64,000 nucleotides of DNA, from positions 1 through 64,000 of the forward strand of contig JAPKMW010000049.1 in the NCBI GenBank assembly GCA_026645575.1, read 5' to 3'. Within the stretch, counting starts at the first letter, position 1. Every line of letters starts with the position of its first letter. This document shows, piece by piece, positions 8,870 through 17,986 of the stretch. The translations under genes and the position numbers were made by a program. The stretch is from Caldilineaceae bacterium (GTDB lineage: Bacteria; Chloroflexota; Anaerolineae; Caldilineales; Caldilineaceae). The notes under the pieces were generated by a model. It had not been told where the DNA came from. It did no database searches and saw only the letters and a program-made list of their open reading frames with translations.

Positions 8870-9946
8870 ATGGTTATGCGGAAGACAGCGATTGTCTATG
8901 ATCCGTTTAATTTACGCCACACCTTGGAAGGGCATCCCGAAAATTTTCGACGCCTGGAAGGGACATGGCAGTTGCTGCAAGAGGATGGCATTTTGCAACA
9001 ACTGATTCGCGTCCCCAGCAGCCCAGCGCCGCTGGATGCGATTTTGCGTGTGCATACGGCGCAATATGTGGAACGGTTACAGGCGATCGCGGAGCGGGGC
9101 GGCGGGCGAATTGACTCAGATACCTATGTCAACGCCGATAGCTATCAGGCTGCGCTGTTGGCGGCGGGTGGTCTGCTCAATATGACCGATATGGTCTTGC
9201 AGGGGCAGGTGGACAATGGTTTTGCCCTCATTCGCCCACCCGGTCATCACGCATTGGGTCATCGGGGAATGGGCTTCTGTCTATTGGCGAATGCGGCGAT
9301 TGCGGCGCGCTGGGCGCAGGATCGGCATGGGCTGGATCGGGCGCTGGTGATCGATTTTGATGTCCATCACGGCAACGGCACGCAGGATATTTTTTACGAC
9401 GACCCCAGCGTCCTCTTTGTCAGCACCCATCAATACCCCTACTACCCCGGCACTGGCGCCGCGGACGAAGTAGGCGATGAAATGGCTTACGGCACGACGG
9501 TGAATATTCCCTTCCCGGCTTTTGTCGGCGATGCAGGATACGTCAACGCCTTTCAGCACATTCTTGAACCGGTGGCGCGGGATTTTCGGCCTCAATTGAT
9601 TATCCTCTCCGCCGGCTTTGACGCCCACTGGCTGGACCCGCTGGCCGGCATGAACCTGAGCATCACCGGCTATATGCAGATGGTCGAACAGGTGATGGCG
9701 CTGGCCGATCAGTTGTGCAACGGCAAGCTGGTCTGTGTGCTGGAAGGGGGGTATCATCTGGAGGTGTTGGCCCATTCTGTCCTCAGCACGCTGCGCGTCC
9801 TCAGCGGTAGCCCACAAGACATCAGCGATCCCTTTGGCCCGGCCCAACAGCGAGAACGTGACGTTGCCAGCCTGCTCAGCCGATTGAAAAACCTCCATAA
9901 CATCAAAGAGCCACCCTTCTTCTCCTTTGGGAACAGCCGCCTATGA
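8870..9946 (+). CDS. Histone deacetylase-family zinc hydrolase
   Basis: A 358-residue arginase/deacetylase-fold enzyme; bacterial members remove acetyl groups from small acetylated amines or proteins in the cytoplasm. The active site is complete: the His pair H126-H127 in RPPGHH, zinc ligands D164 and H166 in DFDVHHGNGT, third ligand D251 in LSAGFDAH, and catalytic Y295 in LEGGYH. An alternative start is the third codon. Its last four bases overlap the next gene (ATGA), so the TPR protein is translationally coupled to it. The substrate (acetylpolyamine, acetylated protein or other) cannot be assigned. Confidence 0.9.
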   Translation: MVMRKTAIVYDPFNLRHTLEGHPENFRRLEGTWQLLQEDGILQQLIRVPSSPAPLDAILRVHTAQYVERLQAIAERGGGRIDSDTYVNADSYQAALLAAGGLLNMTDMVLQGQVDNGFALIRPPGHHALGHRGMGFCLLANAAIAARWAQDRHGLDRALVIDFDVHHGNGTQDIFYDDPSVLFVSTHQYPYYPGTGAADEVGDEMAYGTTVNIPFPAFVGDAGYVNAFQHILEPVARDFRPQLIILSAGFDAHWLDPLAGMNLSITGYMQMVEQVMALADQLCNGKLVCVLEGGYHLEVLAHSVLSTLRVLSGSPQDISDPFGPAQQRERDVASLLSRLKNLHNIKEPPFFSFGNSRL

Positions 9947-10746
9947 CGGTGTCGTCAATTCTGGGCGACTGGGCCGTGGCCATGGAGCAGCAGCTTCAGG
10001 CAGACAACCCGACGGCAGTGGCGGCGCTGGCTCAGGTGGTTCTCAAGCGGTTGCCCCAACATCTGTCTACTTATCAGCGTTTATTGCGCGCCGCCTGGTC
10101 GCTCCAACGCTGGGAGGAAGGGGAGGAGTGGGGCCGGCGGCTGTTGCGCGCCGATCCGGGCAATCCATTCGCCTGGCGTGCCCTGGCAATGGCGGCGGAA
10201 CAGCGAGGACAACGAGCGCAGGCGCATGCCATCTGGCAACGGGCGTTGGAAGCCGACCCCTACGCACCGACCATTCGCAGCGGGTTGAGCCGCACGACCT
10301 TGCGACCAATCGATGGACAAACGACACTGGCTGGGGAAGCGCCGGCAGTGATGCTCAACCTTGCCTGTTTGGCAACGCTTCAGATGCGGGGTCAACACTG
10401 GGAACCGGCGGCGGCGACCTATCAAACACTCTTACAGGCCGAACCACGCCGGGTTGATTTTCAGGTTGGGCGGTTGGCGGCGCTTTGGCAACAGCGGGCA
10501 AGGCAGGCGGCCTATCGCCTGGCGCGCCAGTTGACACAGCAACATCCCCATTTGCTCATTGCCTGGGTGGTCTTGCAGTCGCTGGGCGATGCCGATGACC
10601 AGGCGTTGGCGCGCAATCCCATCGACATGCTCGATCCCGATGGGGATTTTGTCAGCAATTGGTTTGGGGTACACTATGAAAGCCAGCCGGTGATCCTGGA
10701 AGTGACAGAGGGGGAGGCGAATCTGTTAGCAGAGCATTTAGGGTAG
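9943..10746 (+). CDS. TPR-like repeat protein coupled to the deacetylase
   Basis: A 267-residue soluble helical protein with at least four degenerate TPR-like units, for example QRLLRAAWSLQRWEEGEEWG, ALAMAAEQRGQRAQAHAIWQ with ALEADPYAP, and a unit around AATYQTLLQAEP. TPR proteins act as protein-binding scaffolds. The ATG lies inside the deacetylase stop (ATGA), so the two are likely made in fixed ratio and may form a complex. The C-terminal 50 residues (NPIDMLDPDGDFVSNWFG) do not fit the repeat and are acidic. No signal peptide. A role as substrate adaptor for the deacetylase is inference from coupling. Confidence 0.7.
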   Translation: MTVSSILGDWAVAMEQQLQADNPTAVAALAQVVLKRLPQHLSTYQRLLRAAWSLQRWEEGEEWGRRLLRADPGNPFAWRALAMAAEQRGQRAQAHAIWQRALEADPYAPTIRSGLSRTTLRPIDGQTTLAGEAPAVMLNLACLATLQMRGQHWEPAAATYQTLLQAEPRRVDFQVGRLAALWQQRARQAAYRLARQLTQQHPHLLIAWVVLQSLGDADDQALARNPIDMLDPDGDFVSNWFGVHYESQPVILEVTEGEANLLAEHLG

Positions 10747-10796
10747 TGGGGACGCAAACACGACAACGAATTGAGGCGGGAACGGATTTTATGCCC

Positions 10797-10860
10797 GTCC
10801 CATAGGGACGCATGAGTTTAGGCGGGAAAATTGTACTAAACTCATGCGTCCCTATGGGAC
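10797..10860. repeat. Palindrome family A, copy 1 (perfect 25-bp arms)
   Basis: GTCCCATAGGGACG...GAGTTTAG at 10797-10821 is the exact reverse complement of 10836-10860, with a 14-base loop. It lies between two convergent genes, so it can terminate both. Copies 2 and 3 are at 13684-13767 and 23041-23112. Confidence 0.85.
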
Positions 10861-10871
10861 GGATTCACGGG

Positions 10872-11879
10872 TTAGAGTGAGCTTTGGTAGATCGCAATGG
10901 ACGGCGCGGTGTCTTTGTGTTCAGTGGCGCCGTAGAGGTCTTTGGATTTGCCATCGACGGTGACAGTGGGGTTTTCGATGGCTTGCCAGGCCTGGTCGGC
11001 GGTGATGCCGGCGGCGAGCATTCGGCGCACAATGAGCGGCTGGGTGGTTTTGACATCAATGTTCATCAGGCCGCCAAAGAAGTTCATGATCTCGAACATG
11101 CCCTCGAAGGGGCCGGCAGAGAGGTGAACGCAGTTGTTGGCAATGGAGACGCTGGTAAAGCCATAGCGGGCCGGATCGGCATAGAAGGTGCCACGAATGG
11201 AAACGCCAGCGGCCCGTTCGGGGAAGGTGTCGCCGATCATTTGGTCGCGCAGGGTAGCCCAGTCGGTGTCGGAATGAATCAACAGCAGGACGATGCGGTG
11301 CGACGGCTCGGTAAAGTGGGCCAGTTGCGCCGGGTGGAAGCCGTTAATCAGGATGAACTTTTCGTTGTTGAGTTCGTAGGCTTGTACATAGAAGCCGCTG
11401 CGAATCTTCATCGACTTTTTGGTGAACCAGAGTTCGTCGAGCTTGGCGGGGGTGAAGCTGGTGTGGCTGGCAAGAAATTCGTGACCGCCATATAGTTTGT
11501 AGTCAGCAGCCGCGACGCCTAAGGTGTCATAAATCTTCTGGCGATCTTCGGCGCTGAGTGCTTGCGAAGCGGTGCGCGAGAGGACGTTGATGGTGCCATA
11601 GTGGCGATCCATGCACTTTTGCGCTTCCAGCGCCTGCCCGCCAACGATAACGGCGCCGGCAACTTCGGCGTTAAAGTCCTGCAATTTCTGAAAGATCATG
11701 TCGAGCGAGTTTTGGATCGCGGTTGGGTTGCCGTTGTTGAAAATTTCCGGCTTGAGAAACATGAGCAGCTCATTTTGGCGACTAGTCTGGCCGATGGCCG
11801 GCGCTTGCAGGGCGGCGAGGTTATCGCAACCGGCAACTTCGGCGGCAATTTGCGCTTTTAAGGCAGCATTCGTTTGCAT
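10872..11879 (-). CDS. Divergent nucleoside diphosphate kinase-like protein
   Basis: A 335-residue cytoplasmic protein whose two ends match the nucleoside diphosphate kinase fold. Near the N-terminus LLMFLKPEIF fits the beta-1 KPD motif and MDRHYGTIN the HY helix. Toward the C-terminus, GDTFPERAAGVSIRGTFY corresponds to GATNPADAAPGTIRGDF of the kinases, and NNCVHLSAGPFE places H252 at the phosphohistidine position. About 90 extra residues separate the halves, and the protein is more than twice the usual 135-150. ATG at 11879 has AAAGGG seven bases upstream and is preferred to a longer start at 11915. Whether it still transfers gamma-phosphate is unknown: KPD is KPE and the HGSD motif is HLSA. 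Confidence 0.65.
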   Translation of the reverse strand: MQTNAALKAQIAAEVAGCDNLAALQAPAIGQTSRQNELLMFLKPEIFNNGNPTAIQNSLDMIFQKLQDFNAEVAGAVIVGGQALEAQKCMDRHYGTINVLSRTASQALSAEDRQKIYDTLGVAAADYKLYGGHEFLASHTSFTPAKLDELWFTKKSMKIRSGFYVQAYELNNEKFILINGFHPAQLAHFTEPSHRIVLLLIHSDTDWATLRDQMIGDTFPERAAGVSIRGTFYADPARYGFTSVSIANNCVHLSAGPFEGMFEIMNFFGGLMNIDVKTTQPLIVRRMLAAGITADQAWQAIENPTVTVDGKSKDLYGATEHKDTAPSIAIYQSSL

Positions 11880-11937
11880 GAAGTAACCCTTTCGTGATAT
11901 TTCATTATCGTTCAAAAGTAAAATAAATTTTTTAAGT

Positions 11938-12041
11938 CGTCAGTCCGTAGTCCAGAGTCCGTAGTCCAGAGTCCTGAGTCAAGCGTAGCTTGCGACTACG
12001 ACTTGGGACTGCGGACTCTGGACTATGGACTATAGATTATA
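11938..12041. repeat. 7-nt periodic palindrome (AGTCCNN units), copy 1
   Basis: Left arm AGTCCGTAGTCCAGAGTCC repeats heptamers AGTCC plus two variable bases; right arm GGACTGCGGACTCTGGACTA complements it. It lies in the divergent spacer between the kinase-like gene and the BTAD regulator. A second member is at 50492-50614. Confidence 0.75.
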
Positions 12042-12090
12042 GCAGCAACCCAGAGCATTTCAGAATCGAAATCAGGGCAAAAGTAACTTT

Positions 12091-12957
12091 ATGTCGGTGC
12101 AACTGCCCCAATCGGAAGCAAAGCTTTATAGTTTGGTGGATCGGCTCCTCGCCAAGACGCCGAACGCGATCAGCGCGCATGTCGCCTTGCATGTCCAGAC
12201 ATTGGGCGGCTTTCGTGTTTGGCACCAGGGCGTCGAGGTGCCGACCACGGCGTGGGGACGGGAAAAGGCGATTCACCTCTTTCAGTTCTTCATCACCGTG
12301 CGCCGCCAATATGTCCACAAAGAGCAGATCATGGATCGCCTGTGGCCGGATCTGGATATTGACAAAGGGGATCGCGACTTCAAGGTTGCACTCAACTCGA
12401 TCAACCGGGCACTGGAACCAACGCGCGAGCCGCGCAGTGAGCCGCTCTTTGTCAGGCGCTATGGACTGGCCTATGGGCTGGATTTTGAAAATGTCTGGCT
12501 GGACACCGAAGCAATGGAACTGCTCATTAGCGCCGGCAACCAGGCAACATTGGGGCCAACCCCAAATGCTGACTTTGCCACTGCCTGTTACGAAGCCGCC
12601 GTGCAACTCTATCATGGCGACTACTTGCCGGAGCGGCGTTACGAAGATTGGACCAGCGCCGAGCGCGAACGGTTACAATTGCTGGCGCTCAACACTATGA
12701 CCACGCTGGCCGAGTTACTTTTGAAAAAAATGCCGTTGGAGAGCATTCGGTTAACGCAACGGGTACTGAGTATTGACCCGGTCTGGGAAGATGCCTATCG
12801 CATTCAGATGCGCGCCTTTGCCGCCCAACGCAATCGACCAATGGCCTTGCGCACCTACCAACGGTGTACGGAAGTACTGGCCGAAGAGTTCGGCGTCGAT
12901 CCGCTGCCGGAGACGAGCGAGCTTTATGACCAAATTCTCAATGATGAGCTTGAGTAG
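12091..12957 (+). CDS. BTAD-domain transcriptional regulator (SARP-like)
   Basis: A 288-residue DNA-binding activator. Residues about 30-125 form an OmpR-like winged helix (VQTLGGFRVWHQGVEVPTT, WGREKAIHLFQFFI, KEQIMDRLWPD). Residues about 140-285 form the bacterial transcriptional activation domain with its helical repeats (CYEAAVQLYHGDYLPE, AYRIQMRAFAAQRNRPMALR) and the usual ending YQRCTEVLAEEFGVDPLPET. It lacks the ATPase and TPR parts of larger SARP regulators, and no sensor domain is visible. It is transcribed divergently from the kinase-like gene; the 211-base spacer is mostly a heptameric palindrome. Targets are unknown; neighbouring genes are candidates only by position. Confidence 0.85.
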   Translation: MSVQLPQSEAKLYSLVDRLLAKTPNAISAHVALHVQTLGGFRVWHQGVEVPTTAWGREKAIHLFQFFITVRRQYVHKEQIMDRLWPDLDIDKGDRDFKVALNSINRALEPTREPRSEPLFVRRYGLAYGLDFENVWLDTEAMELLISAGNQATLGPTPNADFATACYEAAVQLYHGDYLPERRYEDWTSAERERLQLLALNTMTTLAELLLKKMPLESIRLTQRVLSIDPVWEDAYRIQMRAFAAQRNRPMALRTYQRCTEVLAEEFGVDPLPETSELYDQILNDELE

Positions 12958-13030
12958 GGTGATATTGGGGATTGGATATTTAGCCTGATAGATCAACATT
13001 TTAGTATCCCATATCCAATACCTGCTATCT
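12958..13030. repeat. GGTATTGG-type periodic palindrome, second member
   Basis: Imperfect inverted repeat: TGATATTGGGGATTGGATAT pairs with ATATCCAATACC and flanking words. It begins right after the regulator stop codon and may act as its terminator. It shares words with 8762-8857. Confidence 0.55.
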
Positions 13031-13116
13031 TGCAACTAGGCTGTAATCGCAATAGGTATGCTGGAAAGACCCATTGTGGATTGCTTATTTGAAGCGCTGA
13101 TAAAGGAAAAGTCACG

Positions 13117-13671
13117 ATGAAAGGCCAACGCGATACGGCTTCATTTGTTCTGCGCTTTACGCAGGATCTCTGGCGCGACCAGAGCGGGGAACCGCACCTG
13201 GAATGGCGCGGCCAGGTGCGCCGCGTGCAGGACGGCGAGGAGATGCGCTTCACCGATCTGGCCGAGGCGATGAATTTTATCCAGGAGTCGTTGCTGAAGG
13301 TGACGATGAATGCCGTACCCAAGGAAGATAAACAGTACCAGGACAAGGCCGTGCGCCAAAGTTTGAAGCTATGGGAAAAGTTTGCAGAAAATTACACCAG
13401 CATGATGGTGGACGCCATGCAACAGACCATGAAACAGTCCGAAAGTTTCCAACGCCAGATGAACGAAGCGGTCGAGCAGGTGATGAAACCGTGGTGGCTT
13501 ATGGGCTTCCCCACACCCAGCGCCCCTAAAGCCAAAGAGAGCGAAGCCGCAGCCTCTTCTGCTGCCACCCAAACCCAAATCCTCCAAACCCTCGCCGCCC
13601 TCCAAGCCCAGATCAGCGCCCTGAGTGACAAGGTGAGCGATTTAGAGACACAATTGCGAGAGAAGGTTTAA
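13117..13671 (+). CDS. Small coiled-coil protein, possibly phasin-like
   Basis: A 184-residue cytoplasmic protein of no recognised family. The first 65 residues form a compact domain (SFVLRFTQDLWRDQSGEPHL, QVRRVQDGEEMRFTDLAEAM). The middle is helical, rich in Gln, Met and Glu (AMQQTMKQSESFQRQMNEAVEQ); an Ala/Ser-rich linker follows, and the last 40 residues are a heptad coiled coil. The helix plus coiled-coil plan recalls polyhydroxyalkanoate granule proteins, but no PHA gene is in the window, so that is only a suggestion. AAAGGAAAAG precedes the ATG. It ends at a family A palindrome and converges on the cytochrome biogenesis block. Confidence 0.6.
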   Translation: MKGQRDTASFVLRFTQDLWRDQSGEPHLEWRGQVRRVQDGEEMRFTDLAEAMNFIQESLLKVTMNAVPKEDKQYQDKAVRQSLKLWEKFAENYTSMMVDAMQQTMKQSESFQRQMNEAVEQVMKPWWLMGFPTPSAPKAKESEAAASSAATQTQILQTLAALQAQISALSDKVSDLETQLREKV

Positions 13672-13683
13672 CAAGCAGCCCAC

Positions 13684-13767
13684 TTTTGTCCCGTAGGAAC
13701 GGCTGAGTTTAGGGGCGAAAAATTTGATGATTTCCCTCCTAAACTCAATCGTCCCTACGGGACAAAA
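13684..13767. repeat. Palindrome family A, copy 2
   Basis: TTTTGTCCCGTAGGAACG...GAGTTTAGG pairs with CCTAAACTCAATCGT...CTACGGGACAAAA, with three mismatches and a longer loop. It lies between convergent genes (stops at 13671 and 13791) and ends in an A/T tract on each side, so it is a good bidirectional terminator. Confidence 0.8.
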
Positions 13768-13790
13768 ACGATGGCGGTGTTTACGTTGTA

Positions 13791-14327
13791 TTAGCCGCCT
13801 GATTTTTCAACCGCAACTGCCACAGTCCCCGCAGTCACCGACGCGCCGCAGTTGGCGCAGAACTTGAAGCTTGTATCTAGACGAGCGCCACACTGAGTAC
13901 AAAAGTGTGTAGCGCCGGCAGCCGTGGCGACAGGTTGCATGACCGGCGCACTGACAGGTTTCGCTGGCGTTGACGCCGGCCTTGCCTGCCGCCGTTGTGC
14001 AATCTCCGCTTCCAATTGTTCATCCAGCGCTGCGCTCAATGGCGTAATCTGTTCCAATTGTTGGAGCAGAGTAATCGCCTGCCGGCGCAGACGCTCATTC
14101 AACCGCTGATAATCGGCGGCGTCAATTTTACCCACCTGATGGTCAAATTCCAACTCTTTGATCGCCCGCAAGGCGCTATCTTTGCGCGCCAGCAGATCGG
14201 CGAATCGGTCATCCTCCACCTGTAAGAGCGGTGGTTGTTTGGCGACTAAGGGGCCAATTACATAGAAGAGCGCCGCCAGCGAGACGAGTAGCGCCAAAAT
14301 CAACGTAATCCAAAGCGTAGCATCCAT
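13791..14327 (-). CDS. Membrane-anchored zinc-ribbon protein, CcmI-like N-terminus
   Basis: A 178-residue protein with one N-terminal membrane helix (ITLILALLVSLAALFYVIGP), then a charged helical stretch DRFADLLARKDSALRAIKEL with DAADYQRLNERLRRQ that resembles the start of CcmI-type cytochrome c maturation proteins, an Ala/Pro linker, and a C-terminal double-CXXC zinc ribbon (CTQCG and CANCG). It is the last gene of the ccm cluster, 56 bases downstream of ccmF. A role in holding apocytochrome or Ccm subunits at the membrane is inferred from position; the zinc ribbon is not part of ordinary CcmI. Confidence 0.7.
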   Translation of the reverse strand: MDATLWITLILALLVSLAALFYVIGPLVAKQPPLLQVEDDRFADLLARKDSALRAIKELEFDHQVGKIDAADYQRLNERLRRQAITLLQQLEQITPLSAALDEQLEAEIAQRRQARPASTPAKPVSAPVMQPVATAAGATHFCTQCGARLDTSFKFCANCGASVTAGTVAVAVEKSGG

Positions 14328-14383
14328 GAAAAATTCCGATCAGAATGGTGAATTGTCAATGGAAAATCGACAATTGTTAATGC

Positions 14384-16450
<2,067 letters not shown>

Positions 16451-16553
16451 AGGTTTGCCCTTTTTGACGAACGGAAACTTAGCATCAAGACTCGTAGCCG
16501 CTGCTTGTAGCTGCGGGGCGCTGCCTAACCATCATCAATTGCACAAGAGATTG

Positions 16554-17138
16554 TTAAGGTCGAATTTTATCCAACGCTTCGGCAAATTGCGCTTCATTCA
16601 CAATCGGCCCGATCACCATGTGGGCAATCTTCCCATCGGGGTCAATAAAGAAGGTCTCCGGCACCCCTTTGATGCCATAGCGCCGCGCCGCCTGGCTTTG
16701 TAGATCGGGGCCGTTGGGATAGGTCACATCATATTCGGCCAGATAGGCTTTGGCCGCCGGTTCTTGATCCAGATAATCCAGGCCGATGAAGACGATGCCA
16801 TTCTCCTTCTCCTGGCGCCAGGTTGCTTCCAGTAACGCCGCCTCGGCGCGACAGGGGTCGCACCAACTGGCCCAGAAGTTGAGGACTACCCCCTGGCCGC
16901 GCAAATCCTCCAGGCTGATCTCTTCCCCCTCAAAGGTGGTAAAGACAAAGGGAGGCGCTATCCCCGCGGCGCGGTGTTCCGAGGTATTGGTCTCGTACAG
17001 ACGCACCCCCAAGAAGAGCAGAAAGACCACCGGCACAGCAATAAAGAAAAGTCGCCACAGCGCCACTGTGCGCGACGATGGCGGCGCCGGGGCCACCTCC
17101 GCCGGTGCTGGGATGGGTTGTTCAGTTAACTCAGCCAT
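16554..17138 (-). CDS. ccmG: CcmG/ResA-type thiol-disulfide oxidoreductase
   Basis: A 194-residue membrane-anchored thioredoxin. One signal-anchor helix (residues 28-44) is followed by a TlpA/DsbE fold with the redox pair C93-D-P-C96 in [13 protein letters not shown] and the cis-proline region [14 protein letters not shown]. It keeps the cysteines of apocytochrome CXXCH motifs reduced so heme can be attached. It overlaps ccmH by eight bases and precedes ccmF. A tryptophan-to-aspartate change (CDPC rather than CEPC or CGPC) is within the family range. Confidence 0.93.
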   Translation of the reverse strand: MAELTEQPIPAPAEVAPAPPSSRTVALWRLFFIAVPVVFLLFLGVRLYETNTSEHRAAGIAPPFVFTTFEGEEISLEDLRGQGVVLNFWASWCDPCRAEAALLEATWRQEKENGIVFIGLDYLDQEPAAKAYLAEYDVTYPNGPDLQSQAARRYGIKGVPETFFIDPDGKIAHMVIGPIVNEAQFAEALDKIRP

Positions 17139-17670
17139 AGCGTTTCAACTCCTCGGCTAATTGACGACCGTACTCATCTTCCGGGGCAGCAGTAGGCGCG
17201 GGTGCAGACGTTGTCGCCACTGGCGCTGGTTTACGCACCATGCGGCGCATCGTATTCCACAAAAAGTAACCGCCAATCGCTAACACAACAAAAGGGAGTA
17301 CCCATGCAATCCAGAAACGATCCCACGGCGGTTCGCCTAACACTTGCGGACCATACTGCGCGACAAAATAGTCGCGGATCGATTCGGTGTTTTCGCCTTC
17401 TGACAATTTAATCGCGATCACATCTTTCATCTGCTCACAAGCTTTGAGTTCACACGCATCCAGTCGCACACCGCTACAGAGCGGACACCAAATTTCGCTT
17501 GCCACCGCGTTCACTTCATCCGCGCTCACATTGGTCGGCGCCGTTTGGGTGGGGGTGCTTTCCTGGGCATAGAGGGTCGGCGCCAGGAACAGCCCCAACG
17601 CAATGGCAATCACGCCGGCCAACAGGGTGCAGCATAGGTGTGGGAAGCTTTTCGCTAATGATTTTGACAT
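17131..17670 (-). CDS. ccmH: Cytochrome c maturation protein CcmH
   Basis: A 179-residue thiol protein of the system I heme ligation complex. It has an N-terminal signal/anchor, a periplasmic domain with the redox pair C62-P-L-C65 ([16 protein letters not shown]), the following [20 protein letters not shown] typical of CcmH, and a C-terminal membrane helix ([19 protein letters not shown]), ending in an Ala/Pro linker. AAAGAG lies six bases before the ATG at 17670, which I prefer over an ATG two codons upstream. Extra cysteines at about 73 and 78 are unusual. It starts the ccmHGF cluster, which likely has its own promoter. Confidence 0.93.
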   Translation of the reverse strand: MSKSLAKSFPHLCCTLLAGVIAIALGLFLAPTLYAQESTPTQTAPTNVSADEVNAVASEIWCPLCSGVRLDACELKACEQMKDVIAIKLSEGENTESIRDYFVAQYGPQVLGEPPWDRFWIAWVLPFVVLAIGGYFLWNTMRRMVRKPAPVATTSAPAPTAAPEDEYGRQLAEELKRYG

Positions 17671-17874
17671 GTACATCTCTTTCTGACCATCCAGGGTATC
17701 ACGAATAATGAATGATCAACAGTGAACAATTGACTATTCGTGGCGCTGATGGCGCACACTCGTTGGCGGCTATTATACCACACCACCATGCGGAATCTGT
17801 AACCGATGAACGCAGTTTTCACAAGGAAGCTAATGGGCCAACGCCGACAAAGATGAGAGTTCCATGAGAAAGAA

Positions 17875-17906
17875 GAAAACCAGGCGTCCCTCCCAACCTG
17901 GTTTTC
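17875..17906 (-). terminator. Likely terminator after the 10-heme cytochrome gene
   Basis: GAAAACCAGG (17875-17884) pairs with CCTGGTTTTC (17897-17906) around a 12-base loop. Read on the minus strand, TTCTTTCTC follows the stem. It would end the cytochrome transcript before the ccmH promoter. Confidence 0.55.
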
Positions 17907-17925
17907 AGGGTTACTCATCGTAAAT

Positions 17926-17980
17926 TGTAGTAAAGACTTTAGTCTTTCTTTAGGGGACAAAGACTAAAGTCTTTACTACA
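17926..17980. repeat. Nested palindrome with 22-bp perfect arms
   Basis: Arms 17926-17947 and 17959-17980 are exact reverse complements around an 11-base loop. Each arm is itself nearly self-complementary (AAAGACTTTAGTCTTT), so it can form either one long hairpin or two short ones. It begins seven bases after the cytochrome stop codon. Confidence 0.7.
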
Positions 17981-17986
17981 TTTCCA

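Larger units (their letters stand above)
17677..17986 (-). promoter_or_regulatory. Gene-free spacer upstream of ccmH with a candidate promoter
   Basis: This 310-base gap between the 10-heme cytochrome and ccmH holds two hairpins (listed separately) and a candidate extended -10 promoter for ccmHGF on the minus strand: TGGTATAAT with the TATAAT at 17772-17777 and a weak TTACAG upstream. It suggests that the ccm genes can be transcribed apart from the cytochrome genes. Confidence 0.4.
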
